A stretch of DNA of 64,000 nucleotides from positions 7,790,686 to 7,854,685 of the forward strand of contig CP034975.1 of assembly GCA_004026145.2 (NCBI GenBank). Direction: 5' to 3'. The position numbers and the translations under genes are program-made. Position 1 is the stretch's first letter. Each line of letters starts with the position of its first letter. This stretch comes from Takifugu bimaculatus. Taxonomy: Eukaryota; Chordata; Actinopteri; Tetraodontiformes; Tetraodontidae. The notes beneath the pieces were generated by a model. That model saw only the letters and a list, made by a program, of their open reading frames with translations. It ran no database searches and was not told the origin of the DNA. Shown here piece by piece: positions 51,501-58,205 of the stretch.

Positions 51501-52558
51501 TTAGCAGCAACTCAAGACTCCAAGATTCCAGTTACTCTTAAACTCAGTCAGTAACCGTCATCAGAGCTGCAGCAGACAGTCACTGGCGTCTCCACTAGGT
51601 GGCGCTAACCATCTCACCCAGTTCTCGTTTCCACGTGTGAAGCGGTTAAAATGTGACCCTCGCTGACTAAAACTGCCTTTGGTGGAGCAATAAAAGCTGC
51701 ATTCTGAGCGATAACTTACTAACGTCATTATTGAAGCGATGCTGGAGCCGCGCTGGGCTGGCGAGCGCATGTGGAGAACGTGTTCTCACCTTCGCTGTTC
51801 CCCCACCCGGGGAACGCGGCCGCTCGGCCAACAGTCGGCTCGGCTCCAGGATCATTTCCGCTTTCAAATCTCATCACCCAAGTTTGATTTCAAGGTTTCT
51901 AACTGGTTTCTGTGGCCTCAAGGTCAGTCAGTCTCCATGTGACGAGTTTTAGGCCACGCCCATAAACCCGCCCATCGCCAATCTCAGCCTCTGTGTCCCC
52001 CTTCCCTCCTCTCCTCCCTGTCTCTCCTCTCTCCTCCACCCCCTCCTCCTCCTCCTGCTCTTATAGGACAAGGAGGTGAACCTGGAACAGGTGCATCGTC
52101 GTATGAACAGTCTTTTGGACGAGGACTTGGCCCACAAGCAGATCCCCGGCCCCTCTATCGAGATCTCTGCGCTGGACATCGGCAGAGTGCAGCCCAGCCA
52201 GGCCTCTCTGATTCCGGGGCCGGAGTCCGTGCGGGACTACCCGTCCTCGGGTCTCGCTGTGACCACCTACCTTCCCGGGGAGGGGATGCAGCCTCCTCCT
52301 CTACCCCATCCTCACCATGGGGGGACCCTGGGAAGGACTCTGCCACCATCCCAGGGCCTTGGCAGCAACACGCTGCCCCTGCACCACCCACTCAGCAGCA
52401 CCAGTCTCAGTGGCACCTTGCAGTGCAAACACAGGGCCCCCAACGGGGGGCTCTTCCGCCAGAGCCCTGGCAAGGCCCCCATGCCACTGTCCTACCAGGC
52501 AGTCTCCGCAGGACCACTGCCCGAAGCCATTGATGCCAGCCACAGTACGTCTATCTAG
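25240..52558 (+). CDS. grid1: glutamate receptor ionotropic, delta-1 subunit (gene span, 15 visible coding exons)
   Basis: Spliced exons give 950 residues with no internal stop. In visible-fragment numbering: amino-terminal domain about 1-360 (in the family it binds cerebellins, which bridge to neurexins), ligand-binding S1 about 368-480 with the T-P-E-R ligand-carboxylate motif, M1 about 485-507, pore loop about 525-541, M3 with S-Y-T-A-N-L-A-A at 567-574, S2 about 580-745, M4 about 750-770, and a cytoplasmic tail ending S-T-S-I, a class I PDZ ligand. Family members are postsynaptic membrane proteins acting mainly as trans-synaptic organisers. Delta-1 is favoured over delta-2 because blocks such as V-T-S-T-G-C-A-S-A and the long conserved tail follow delta-1. 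The neighbouring ccser2 agrees. Signal peptide and about the first 80 residues lie outside the window. Teleost a/b copy not assigned. Confidence 0.95.
25525..29238 (+). other. grid1: grid1 intron, 3.7 kb
   Basis: The sequence is GT...AG bounded. It is mostly unique-looking; I see no recognisable gene, RNA or transposon in it. A GC-rich part near 27.65-28.1 kb gives overlapping open frames on both strands without recognisable motifs. Confidence 0.8.
29239..29444 (+). CDS. grid1: grid1 visible exon 2: amino-terminal domain
   Basis: The acceptor is CCCTCTAG and the donor is CAG/GTTAGT. Together with the split Asp it reads D-I-R-G-L-Q-S-F-L-D, then R-N-I-S-K-V-F (an N-glycosylation sequon), E-E-L-N-R-Y-R-D-T-L-R-R-A and L-L-L-S-P-R-G-A. 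These strings are highly conserved in delta receptors. The exon ends on a codon boundary. Confidence 0.95.
30490..30548 (+). repeat. (GT)n microsatellite
   Basis: About 29 uninterrupted GT units within a grid1 intron. Confidence 0.95.
32110..32215 (-). mobile_element. LINE reverse transcriptase scrap
   Basis: Minus strand 32180-32197 encodes G-V-P-Q-G-S-E-L-S-P followed by R-V-F-F-A-P-L-S-T-K-L, matching the G-V-P-Q-G-S-x-L-S/G-P-x-L-F block of non-LTR reverse transcriptases. Neighbouring blocks are missing or unreadable. It is a decayed fragment. Confidence 0.5.
34963..35016 (+). CDS. grid1: grid1 visible exon 3: 54-nt amino-terminal-domain exon
   Basis: The acceptor is TTTGTGTCTGCAG and the donor is GAG/GTAACC. 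Eighteen codons, A-V-E-T-N-L-A-S-K-D-S-H-W-V-F-V-N-E, phase 0 on both sides, nearly identical to delta-1 of other vertebrates. Being symmetric it could be skipped without a frame change, though it would remove a strand of the amino-terminal domain. Confidence 0.95.
35017..36930 (+). other. grid1: grid1 intron, 1.9 kb
   Basis: Unique-looking sequence bounded by GTAACC and CTCTCTGCAG. No gene or mobile element recognised. Confidence 0.8.
36931..37104 (+). CDS. grid1: grid1 visible exon 4: amino-terminal domain
   Basis: The acceptor is CTCTCTGCAG and the donor is GAG/GTGCAC (weak). It encodes 58 codons: E-I-S-D-T-E-I-L-E-L, A-L-G-R-M-T-V-I-R-Q-I-F-P and N-H-R-I-S-S-L-L-C-D-P-Q-E-G-Y-L. A Cys-rich variable stretch (S-S-S-R-C-I-R) sits between the conserved blocks. 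Phase 0 on both sides. Confidence 0.95.
37105..37440 (+). other. grid1: grid1 intron, 336 bp
   Basis: Short intron without recognisable elements, ending TTGCTCTCTGCAG. Confidence 0.85.
37441..37602 (+). CDS. grid1: grid1 visible exon 5: amino-terminal domain
   Basis: The acceptor is CTCTCTGCAG and the donor is AAG/GTACCA. Its 54 codons include S-N-L-Y-L-Y-D-S-V-L-M-L-A-N-A-F, L-E-D-R-K-W-H-S-M-A-S-L-N-C and K-P-W-N-G-G-W-S-M-L. Vertebrate delta-1 usually has Arg where Trp appears in G-G-W-S. Phase 0 on both sides. Confidence 0.95.
37603..38348 (+). other. grid1: grid1 intron, 0.75 kb
   Basis: No recognisable features beyond splice sites (GTACCA ... CTCCACAG). Confidence 0.8.
38349..38468 (+). 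CDS. grid1: grid1 visible exon 6: end of amino-terminal domain
   Basis: The acceptor is GTGACTCCACAG and the donor is AGG/GTGAGC. Forty codons, including G-N-I-T-G-L-T-G (sequon N-I-T), V-Q-F-E-I-L-G-S-S and S-E-T-F-G-K-D-V. Phase 0 on both sides. Confidence 0.95.
39814..39945 (+). mobile_element. tRNA-derived SINE-like element, copy 2
   Basis: It shares GGGCTGAGAAGCAGAGGG, a B-box-like GGTCGAGCCCC, the TTGGGAGG(T/C)GTTCTGGTAGCAG block and GGTACCCTTGGGTAAG with copies at 1507-1660 and 58025-58205. The 5' tRNA-like part is more eroded than in the third copy. Confidence 0.65.
40500..40690 (+). mobile_element. L1-like LINE reverse transcriptase scrap (YADD box)
   Basis: Bases 40524-40556 read K-I-S-L-Y-A-D-D-V-V-L, the catalytic block of L1-clade reverse transcriptases; the Y-A-D-D codons are at 40536-40547. 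The frame continues open for about 45 codons with weak similarity, then stops. Only this one block is clear, so the element is a heavily decayed fragment. Confidence 0.6.
41862..43805 (+). repeat. 10/20-bp pyrimidine-rich minisatellite
   Basis: About 194 units of 10 bp built from TCCCCACTGT, TCCTCTCTGT, TCCTCACTGT and variants (TCCCCACTTT, TCCCCACTAT, CCCCCACTGT), often alternating as 20-bp pairs, with higher-order blocks repeated almost exactly. The period is not a multiple of 3 and neither strand of the unit contains a stop, so all six frames stay open. This creates spurious long open frames (one of 734 codons that runs into grid1 visible exon 7). The array ends about 50 bases before that exon's acceptor. 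Confidence 0.97.
43857..43958 (+). CDS. grid1: grid1 visible exon 7: ATD-LBD linker
   Basis: The acceptor is GTTCTCTCAG and the donor is CTG/GTACTG. Thirty-four codons: L-A-T-W-D-S-V-H-G-L-N-G-S-L, a variable stretch, then G-V-T-I-K-V-V-T-L-L, which enters S1 of the ligand-binding domain. N-G-S is a sequon. Phase 0 on both sides. The frame is also open upstream through the minisatellite, so the acceptor, not the open frame, defines the exon start. Confidence 0.93.
43959..44469 (+). other. grid1: grid1 intron, 0.5 kb
   Basis: No recognisable element. Ends TTGTTTCTGCAG. Confidence 0.85.
44470..44592 (+). CDS. grid1: grid1 visible exon 8: ligand-binding lobe S1
   Basis: The acceptor is TTTCTGCAG and the donor is CAG/GTGGGT. 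Forty-one codons: E-D-P-F-V-M-V-A-E-N-I-L-G-Q-P-K-R-Y, then G-F-S-I-D-V-L-D-A-L-A-K and F-K-Y-E-I-Y-Q. This is the start of the bilobed ligand-binding domain, which binds D-serine or glycine in delta receptors. Phase 0 on both sides. Confidence 0.95.
44708..44782 (+). CDS. grid1: grid1 visible exon 9: ligand-binding lobe S1
   Basis: The acceptor is GATATTTGGTCCAG and the donor is AAG/GTAGAC. Twenty-five codons: V-A-D-S-K-Y-G, N-G-S-W-N-G-M-I-G-D-L-I-N-K (sequon N-G-S). The following intron is only 75 bp and keeps the frame open. Confidence 0.92.
44783..44857 (+). other. grid1: grid1 75-bp frame-preserving intron
   Basis: Bounded by GTAGAC and CGTGTGCAG. Its length is a multiple of three with no in-frame stop, so retention would insert 25 residues between I-N-K and R-A-D-L. 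Known delta receptors join these two motifs directly, which is why I read it as an intron. Confidence 0.8.
44858..45176 (+). CDS. grid1: grid1 visible exon 10: S1, M1 and pore loop
   Basis: The acceptor is CGTGTGCAG and the donor is CAGG/GTAAGC. It encodes R-A-D-L-A-V-S-A-I-T-I-T-P-E-R (T-P-E-R carries the ligand-contacting Arg of ionotropic receptors), V-V-D-F-S-K-R-Y, K-P-E-E-K-V-N-I-F-S-L-F-A-P-F-D, the M1 helix (W-A-C-I-A-A-A-I-P-I-V-G-V-L-I-F-L-L) and the re-entrant segment L-H-S-A-I-W-I-V-Y-G-A-F-V-H-Q-G. The cytoplasmic loop between them is variable. It ends in phase 1. Confidence 0.95.
45369..45507 (+). CDS. grid1: grid1 visible exon 11: M3 helix
   Basis: The acceptor is TTTGTGTGTAG and the donor is CG/GTGAGC. 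It encodes G-G-D-G-V-I-A-S-A-A then R-I-V-M-G-S-W-W-L-F-T-L-I-V-C-S and the gate motif S-Y-T-A-N-L-A-A, followed by Tyr where ionotropic glutamate receptors nearly always have Phe. Phase 1 in, phase 2 out (Arg codon split CG/G). The codons before M3 differ from mammalian delta-1. Confidence 0.94.
45508..45972 (+). other. grid1: grid1 intron, 0.47 kb
   Basis: No recognised element. The acceptor lies in GCCGCCTTCCAG; a second CCTTCCAG follows 11 bases later inside the exon. Confidence 0.8.
45973..46168 (+). CDS. grid1: grid1 visible exon 12: ligand-binding lobe S2
   Basis: It begins with the last base of the split Arg codon, then T-F-Q-D-L-A-R-Q-M-D-V-D-Y-G-T-V-R-D-S-A, V-Y-D-Y-F-R, K-G-T-N-P-L-E-Q-D and S-S-P-S-E-G-I-R-K. 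Donor AAG/GTAGAA. The tandem CCTTCCAG could give an alternative acceptor, but use of the second would shift the frame. Confidence 0.95.
46294..46460 (+). CDS. grid1: grid1 visible exon 13: ligand-binding lobe S2
   Basis: The acceptor is TTGACGTCCGCAG and the donor is AA/GTGAGT. It encodes K-N-P-Y-A-F-L-W-D-M-A-V-L-E-Y-A-A-L, the acidic D-D-D-C motif that lines the agonist pocket, and G-Y-G-I-A-M-Q-H-G-S-P-Y-R-D-L-F-S. Phase 0 in, phase 2 out. Confidence 0.95.
46461..48815 (+). other. grid1: grid1 intron, 2.4 kb
   Basis: About a third is a TGACC-rich minisatellite (47085-47876). The remainder shows no recognisable element. Ends CTCCCTCCAG. Confidence 0.85.
47085..47876 (+). repeat. GAGCCTGACCCTCTGACCCC minisatellite
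   Basis: Imperfect tandem array built from two alternating modules of about 21 and 30 bases, GAGCCTGACCCTCTGACCCC and a version with an extra CTCTGACC. TGACC recurs every 10 bases or so, often as TGACCT-NN-TGACCC. The array lies inside a grid1 intron. Confidence 0.93.
48816..49056 (+). CDS. grid1: grid1 visible exon 14: S2 end and M4
   Basis: The acceptor is CTCCCTCCAG and the donor is GAG/GTGACC (weak at positions +5 and +6). It encodes I-L-E-L-Q-E-K-G-D-L-D-I-M-K, W-W-P, a variable region, and the last membrane helix S-F-A-G-V-F-C-I-L-A-A-G-L-L-L-A-C-L-V-A, then the start of the tail. The frame stays open for 40 more codons past the donor (see the next entry). Confidence 0.95.
49057..49179 (+). 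CDS. grid1: possible alternative grid1 C-terminus (donor read-through)
   Basis: If the weak donor at 49057 is not used, the frame continues 40 codons, V-T-E-H-R-A-R-R-M-G ... V-E-L-Q-Y-T-Q-L, then TAG at 49177-49179. Third positions are mostly G or C, like the neighbouring exons and unlike typical intron sequence here. The end T-Q-L fits the class I PDZ ligand pattern (S/T-x-hydrophobic), like the canonical end S-T-S-I. An ATTAAA at 49413-49418 could serve a short 3' UTR. I know of no described isoform of this kind, so this is a hypothesis. Confidence 0.35.
   Translation: MTEHRARRMGQRGEDTATLYFKDPAADTNPDLVELQYTQL
49179..49201 (+). promoter_or_regulatory. grid1: G-quadruplex motif in the pre-mRNA sense strand
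   Basis: Four G-runs, GGGG-T-GGG-A-GGGG-7nt-GGG, begin at the last base of the alternative stop codon. They fit the usual G3+N1-7 quadruplex pattern. G-runs just downstream of a 5' splice site often bind hnRNP H/F. Function is an inference. Confidence 0.4.
49202..52066 (+). other. grid1: rest of the last grid1 intron
   Basis: Mostly unique-looking sequence, with a very short reverse-transcriptase-like scrap at 50502-50535. It ends with a long CTCCTCC polypyrimidine tract and TCTTATAG. Confidence 0.8.
50502..50535 (+). mobile_element. possible LINE reverse transcriptase scrap (FADD)
   Basis: The bases read E-V-R-L-F-A-D-D-T-A-V and then a stop. R-L-F-A-D-D-T is the catalytic block of many CR1/Jockey-type reverse transcriptases. 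Only these eleven codons match, so chance cannot be ruled out. Confidence 0.35.
52067..52558 (+). CDS. grid1: grid1 visible exon 15: cytoplasmic tail and stop
   Basis: The acceptor is TGCTCTTATAG. It encodes D-K-E-V-N-L-E-Q-V-H-R-R-M-N-S-L, H-K-Q-I-P-G-P-S-I-E-I-S-A-L-D-I-G, a Pro/His/Leu-rich variable middle, then Q-C-K-H-R-A-P-N-G-G-L-F-R-Q-S-P-G-K and the end H-S-T-S-I with TAG at 52556-52558. The last residues form a class I PDZ ligand used by delta receptors for postsynaptic scaffold binding. The tail is somewhat longer than in mammals owing to the Pro-rich insertion. Confidence 0.96.
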   Translation, partial: DKEVNLEQVHRRMNSLLDEDLAHKQIPGPSIEISALDIGRVQPSQASLIPGPESVRDYPSSGLAVTTYLPGEGMQPPPLPHPHHGGTLGRTLPPSQGLGSNTLPLHHPLSSTSLSGTLQCKHRAPNGGLFRQSPGKAPMPLSYQAVSAGPLPEAIDASHSTSI

Positions 52559-54920
52559 GGGGGGTTCAGATTCTGGACTTTTTGAACCACTTTGGAGGTG
52601 GTTGGAACGGAAACTTGAGAGGGACGAAGAGCGACCATGTACAAAGTATACGATTTTTGTATTCTGTCCAGAAGCCGAGGGCGTCGGAACGGCGGCGGTG
52701 TAATTTTTCTCTTGTACATTCGTGTAAATATGAAAAAACAAAAACAAAGTGAGGTTAAAGTGTATTTTCAATATTCTCAATTTTTGAAGTTGAGTTCTAC
52801 AGAAAAAAAGCAGAGAAAACGAGATAAAAACTTCCACCGGCGTGAACCTGCGCAGCTCGACCACAAAGTTCCGACTGTTTTGAACGACTTTGTAAATTTT
52901 GTTGACCATGAAACGACGACCCACAGTTCTTTGTGTTTGTTTTCTAAGTGCCGAAATTAAACGATGTGTCTCCACAACTCACCGACCTAAACGACTTCCC
53001 ATGATGCACCGCTGTTTTAGGGTTTAGATACAATATATCAGGTCCACGTTGGGGTCCAACCAGAGGTTTTCTTGTGCTTTTACGCACTTTGGGTTCTGTG
53101 ATCTTCTGCCTGTCAGGAACGTCCAAGTTCTGGAGGAACTCTTGTGGATCTCGCCGGTTCCTCACATAGATGTTGTGATCAACTCTGAGAACCTTCGATG
53201 TTCCACGTGCCTTCTCGGGTCGATCCAAGGCTCCGTGTGCCGACGTGCGATTGGCCGTGGCTGTCCTGGAACACCAGAACTTCTAAAGAATTCTGAGGTT
53301 CCTGACGTGAGAACAAGCTTGAACCTTTAGAACCCGATGACTGATCACTTTCAGAAGAATCCAGGACGCGCACCGACCTCAGAGAGGAGCTGGGAGGAGT
53401 TTGGAATGATGTTGGGTGAGAGCTTTGAATTGTGGGAAGTTCTCCTGAAAGATCCCAGCCAGATCTCTGGAGTGGTGATCAGATCCAGATGGTGGATTCG
53501 ATCCACCTGTCTGTCTGTGAGTTGCTGAGTGAAGCTGCGTGTGTGATTCCAATAATCTAAGACCACATTAGGACGGTCAGAGTCCACGTCTGAGGTTCCT
53601 GCTTTGCTAATTTAGCCTGAAATGTTCATTTTGAGGAACACTGGAGGCACCGTCAGCAACACGTCGACCCCTGGTGTCCATAAAACCTCCAATCAGATTA
53701 GTTTTAATGATCAGATTATCTTGGTTTTGTTGTGATTCTCGGATTTCCTGAATTATTCCTCGTCTTTAAATGGTCTGATTGATTGATGGGTATTTAACCT
53801 TTAAACCTGCCGCTCTTTTATCAATAAACTTTATTCGTTGGTTCAAATTCTTATCTAATTGATGAGATGATCAGGACAGGGTTCTGGTTCCACAGAGGTT
53901 CTGGTTCCATGAACATCAGTGCAGAAATGAGAAGGTGAGCTTTGATGTCAGCCGACAGGGAACAAAGATTGTCTGTGCTGCAGCGACCTCACACTCTTCT
54001 CCTGAGAGTCACTGCAATTTATTAAAGGCATCTTTATGTCCATCTTTTTAAAAGATCACTGGCAGGAAGTCACCTGACTGGGTGGTCACATGAGCATTGG
54101 GGTGAATCTGATTGGTCCACTGACAAAGCTGGATGGATGGAGATGCCAGAGTGGCCCCACGGATGAGTGAATGGATGTAAAAAGCCTGCTGAGGGACCTC
54201 CTCATGTGCAGACCTTGAACCTGCGATGGCTCCTGTGGGCGGGGCCACGGCAGCCGCACACGATCTCCATCTTGAATTGGGATTGTTATACATATACTGG
54301 ATGAGTGGCTTCTCCTTCTGTCCCAGGATGGAACAGCAGCCTGGGCCGTTCCCACCTGGATCTGCTCCTAAACCCCGGATTACTTCCTCCAGCCCTTAAG
54401 AAGCTCTCCACCTGAACAAATCCTCCTCCCAGCCGACGTACCGTTGTTGGAGCTCCACAATGCTGCCAGGAGGCACAAGAAGAAGAACCGCTGACGCTGG
54501 ATATAGAGAGAAGCCTGTGGCGCCGCGCCGGCACCACCAGCTGAAGACGTCTGCTAAACTGGGGGGAACAAAAGAACTCCGTCTTCTGAAGCTGCTTTGG
54601 GACGTTCGCTGCTTGTCTGATGGAGAAAATCCTTCACAGCTTTTGTCAGGAAGCTGCGTCGTCCTTGGTCATAAACTACGCAGGACCCGACATCGCCCCC
54701 TACTGGCCGACCGCACTCTGTTAGAACCTGGAACTTCTGGAACTAAGAGGTTCTGCCGGTTCCAGGCTTCATTCCTCTGTAATTAAGTTTCCACAGCCGT
54801 GCTTATCTGTGCGATGTCGTTTACGTTGATACTATCGTTCCCGCAGCAGTTTAGGGTTGACGACTGTTTACTACATTGTTAATCAGTGAATAATAAACTG
54901 TTTATAAATGACTGTACTGC
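52559..54920 (+). other. grid1: probable grid1 3' UTR
   Basis: No gene-like frame follows the stop. Candidate poly(A) signals on the + strand are ATTAAA at 52956-52961, AATAAA at 53823-53828 and AATAAA at 54892-54897. The last would give a 3' UTR of about 2.3 kb, in line with the long 3' UTRs of mammalian delta receptors. Which signal is used cannot be told from sequence. Confidence 0.55.
54892..54897 (+). terminator. grid1: candidate distal poly(A) signal of grid1
   Basis: Canonical AATAAA (within TAATAAACTG), followed within 30 bases by T-rich and TG-containing sequence. It is the most distal canonical signal before the MITE-like repeat. Confidence 0.4.
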
Positions 54921-55004
54921 ATTGCGTCATCAGCTCTTCTTCAGCAGGTCATGGGGTCAAATCTCTTCAGGTTGACACTCATTGGTCACATGGGTCAGAC
55001 ACAG

Positions 55005-55195
55005 ACTTGCCCTTATTCCCTATATAGTGCACTAACTAGGGTGCTATTTTGTAGGGCTGTCTGTACGTTAAGTGTATATATTGTAAACTCAATCTATCCC
55101 ATTAAGCATTGTAAAAAGTAGCGTACAACCAATGGTCTCTTAAAATGCAATACATCCCATCATCCTTTGTGGCACGCAAGCGAAGCTAGGCTGGC
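55005..55195 (+). mobile_element. MITE-like repeat, copy 1
   Basis: It shares with 59388-59700 the blocks CCCTATATAGTGCACT-like, ATCCCATTAAGCATTGTAAA, AAAGTAGCGTACAAC and CATCCCATCATCCT in the same order. Blocks like CTATATAGTGCACTA are typical of non-autonomous DNA transposons widespread in fish. Terminal inverted repeats were not clearly resolved. Confidence 0.5.
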
Positions 55196-55494
55196 ATGAA
55201 TTATTAATTATTAGCTGAATTATTCAACTGAAGCAGGTTTCCAGTTTCTCACTGAGTTCACTAAATGGTGCCTCACCCCTGCTGCCTGTTTAGTGAGCAG
55301 AGATCAGTGATCAAGTGGGTTCACACGCAGTTTGTTTGCCTTCCAGCTGTCACAGCCTCGCCTGCAGCCCTCTTCTTCTTCAGTGCGGTGCTTTGGTGTG
55401 TGGCGGCTACACTGACCCCTCATGGCCACCAGCGGTATTACAACCGCTTTAAATCTGACGCTTCAGTACACCTGATGGGGTCCACCTGCGAACC

Positions 55495-56249
55495 ATCATC
55501 ATCACCATCATCATCACCATCACCATTATCATCGACATCATAATCATCATCGACATCATCAACACCATCATCATCATTATCATCATCACCATCATCATCA
55601 CCATCATCATCATTATCATCGACATCATCAACACCATCATCATCGCCATCATCATCATCACCATGATCATCATCAACATCACCATCATCATCATTATCAT
55701 CATCACCATCATCAATCACAATCATCATCACCATGATCATCATCAACATCACCATCACCATCATCAACATCACCATCACCATCATCGACATCATTAACAC
55801 CATCATCATCAACATCATTATCATCATCATCATCATCATCATCACCATCATCATTATCTTCATCAACATCATCAACACCATCATCATCACCATGATCATC
55901 ATCAATATCACCATCATCATCATTATCATCATCACCATCATCATCATCGACATGATTAACACCATCATCATCATCATTATCATCTTCACCATCATCATCA
56001 CCATCATCATTATCTTCATTGACATCAACACCATCATCATCAACATCACCATCATTATCATTATCATCAACACCATCATCCTCATCATTATCTTCATTGA
56101 CATCATCAACACCATCATCATCACCATCATCATTATCGACATCATCAACACCATCAACATCATCATCATTATCATCGACGTCATCAACACCTTTATCATC
56201 ATCAACATCATCAACACCATCATCATCATCTTCATTACCATCAGCATCT
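55495..56249 (+). repeat. (CAT)n-type compound array
   Basis: About 750 bases of CAT/CAC/AAC/GAC trinucleotides with interrupted higher-order structure (CATCATCAACACCATCATC blocks). The frames encode runs of Met/Ile/Asp or Ser/Thr on either strand and are artefacts of the triplet period. It lies between the ends of two convergent genes. Confidence 0.97.
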
Positions 56250-58024
56250 TCATCATCTCTGCAACGCGAGGTATAAAATGGGAGGCCAACATGAGTGCTG
56301 CGTGCTAACATGCTAAAATGCTAACAGGTTATCCACTGGAGGAGCCAGTTTGCTGACGTCAGAATATAAACTCAATGTTTCCTTCAATTCATTTAGTTGG
56401 AAAATTAAGTATTTCATCGTTTCATTTAAAGATTTCAGGATTTTAGCTGTGGAATTTGAAGTTTTTTTGACAACAGTCCAGAAAACTCCAATACAAACAC
56501 ACACACACACACACAAAACAAGGTGGAAATAATCTAAAAGCTTCTCCGGACGTGGCCCCGGTGGTGGATCAGAGCCCATGTGGTCTCAGCTCCTCTGAGG
56601 TGTTTGCACTCGTGGTGGTTTCAGGTCCTGAATGATAGCGTAATTATCTCGCCGCCCGTCTAGTTTATTCTGTGTAATTGCTTCTCGTCCTTTCTGCAGT
56701 TGTGCGTCGGCTGAAACCCAACACGGTCTCAGTGAAATTAAAAGAAAAAAAAAACAGTTTAACACCAGGGAAATTGTACGGAAGCTAAGCTACGTCGCTC
56801 ACGTTAGCGCTGGGCTATCTCTCGACTGAGGCTGAGACATTTGGGTCGGTGTTACACCCCTTTATTTCCTGCAGAGGATGAAGAGCAGATGAGCTTTGTT
56901 TGCTCTGTGAAAGTGTTAATTATGCCGCAGTAGATTAAAGCCTGAATCACCCAGAGCGTTCAGTCGGTAAGATAATACGAGGAGTTGAGGACCTGAACCC
57001 TGAGGGATCTTCTGCAATTCAAGGAGCGGATCGGGGGGGAGGTTTCCATCCCTCCGTCGCTGTAGCTTTTGTTTATTACAGAATCACTGAAAAGGTTTGA
57101 AAAGCTATCTGTTCAACTTTGCTATGAAATTAGCTATAAACTAGCAAATTAGGACAAGTAGTAAAGACCTTCAGCTGCCCTTCAGGCCTTCTGTTGCCAC
57201 CTTTGGTCACCAGGTGACGGGAAAGACGTAAACTATTAGCTTCTGCTAGCAGGTATGTTAAACATCGTCAATGTAAGGTGAACTGAGTTTGTGTGGGGAT
57301 CGTCGTGTTCTGATGCTGCAGCTGTGGAAACGCGCTAATGGTGGTCGTGCCTGCGTATGAATCCAGAGAGACGGCCGAGTCGTCCTTCTGAAAGGATGGA
57401 GTGATGGCGTACAGAACAAAACCGTCTGCCTCAAACTCAAGAGGAGAAATAGGGAAAAGAATTTCACTCGCCTCAGCGAGGACGCCATTAAAATTGCTGA
57501 GGTGAGGATTGTTGAAACCATGGCAACAGACTTTACTGGTCATCAGTCAGGTTGGAAATCACACTCAGCTCATGCTAACGTTTGCTACACTCCGTATTTC
57601 TTGACTTCAGAGCCTGATTTAAAACCAGAACCAGACCCAGTCTGAAACACACCTGCACCACCAGAACTCCTGCTGGTCCAAAACCCAGCACAAGCCCTGC
57701 ACCACGAGAGGGGGCAGCTCACTGGTGACAGAAGCAGGAAGCGACCACAGCTTTTATTACATTAGACAGGAATGTTGCTATATTCCCAACATTAAATTAA
57801 GCTACCTAAGAATAACAAATCCATTCATTTCAGAATCCTTTCTAGGTTTCAGTGACCTAACACGCGGTACACGAGTTTGTTATCCTCCTCTATGAAGTCG
57901 TCCAATCCCTCGGTTGTGCTTAGGTCGAAGAATCCCAACAGATCACAAACATGTTCTTCAGTTTTGGGGTCACAGGAAGTGCTGGAGCCGCTCCCTGCTA
58001 CATTTAGGTGAAGGCAGCTCATCC
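56250..58024. other. intergenic sequence without recognised gene
   Basis: Contains a short (CA)n tract at 56498-56515. No exon with convincing splice sites and no RNA gene was recognised. Two minus-strand open frames around the next SINE (57849-58202 and 58207-58416) have acidic, coding-like composition but no recognised motif. Confidence 0.6.
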
Positions 58025-58205
58025 CGGGCCCTATGTGAGCATTTGGGGGTTTGTTATCTTGCCCAAGGGTACTTCGGCAGCACTTTAAAGGTGTCCTGGG
58101 ACTGCCCCCTGCTACCAGAACGCCTCCCAAATTTTCGTCCACACCGGGACTCGAACCCACAACCCTCTGCTTCTCAGCCTCGGGCCCTGACTGCGCTACC
58201 ATGAT
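58025..58205 (-). mobile_element. tRNA-derived SINE-like element, copy 3 (best preserved)
   Basis: On the minus strand it starts with a tRNA-like region, ATGGTAGCGCAGTCAGGGCC (box A like), GCTGAGAAGCAGAGGGTT and box B GGGTTCGAGTCCCGG. TTGGGAGGCGTTCTGGTAGC and GACACCTTTAAAGTGCTGCC blocks follow. The order matches copies at 1507 and 39814. Conservation of box B marks this as the youngest of the three. Confidence 0.75.

Noticed and set aside
52301..52975. 224-codon minus-strand frame over the last grid1 exon and 3' UTR
   Set aside because: Shadow of the GC-rich sense exon; no recognised motif, and the sense strand is clearly the receptor tail.
55438..56311. Open frames of 190-284 codons rich in Met, Ile, Asp or Ser
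   Set aside because: They follow directly from the (CAT)n-type triplet array; no homology or start context.
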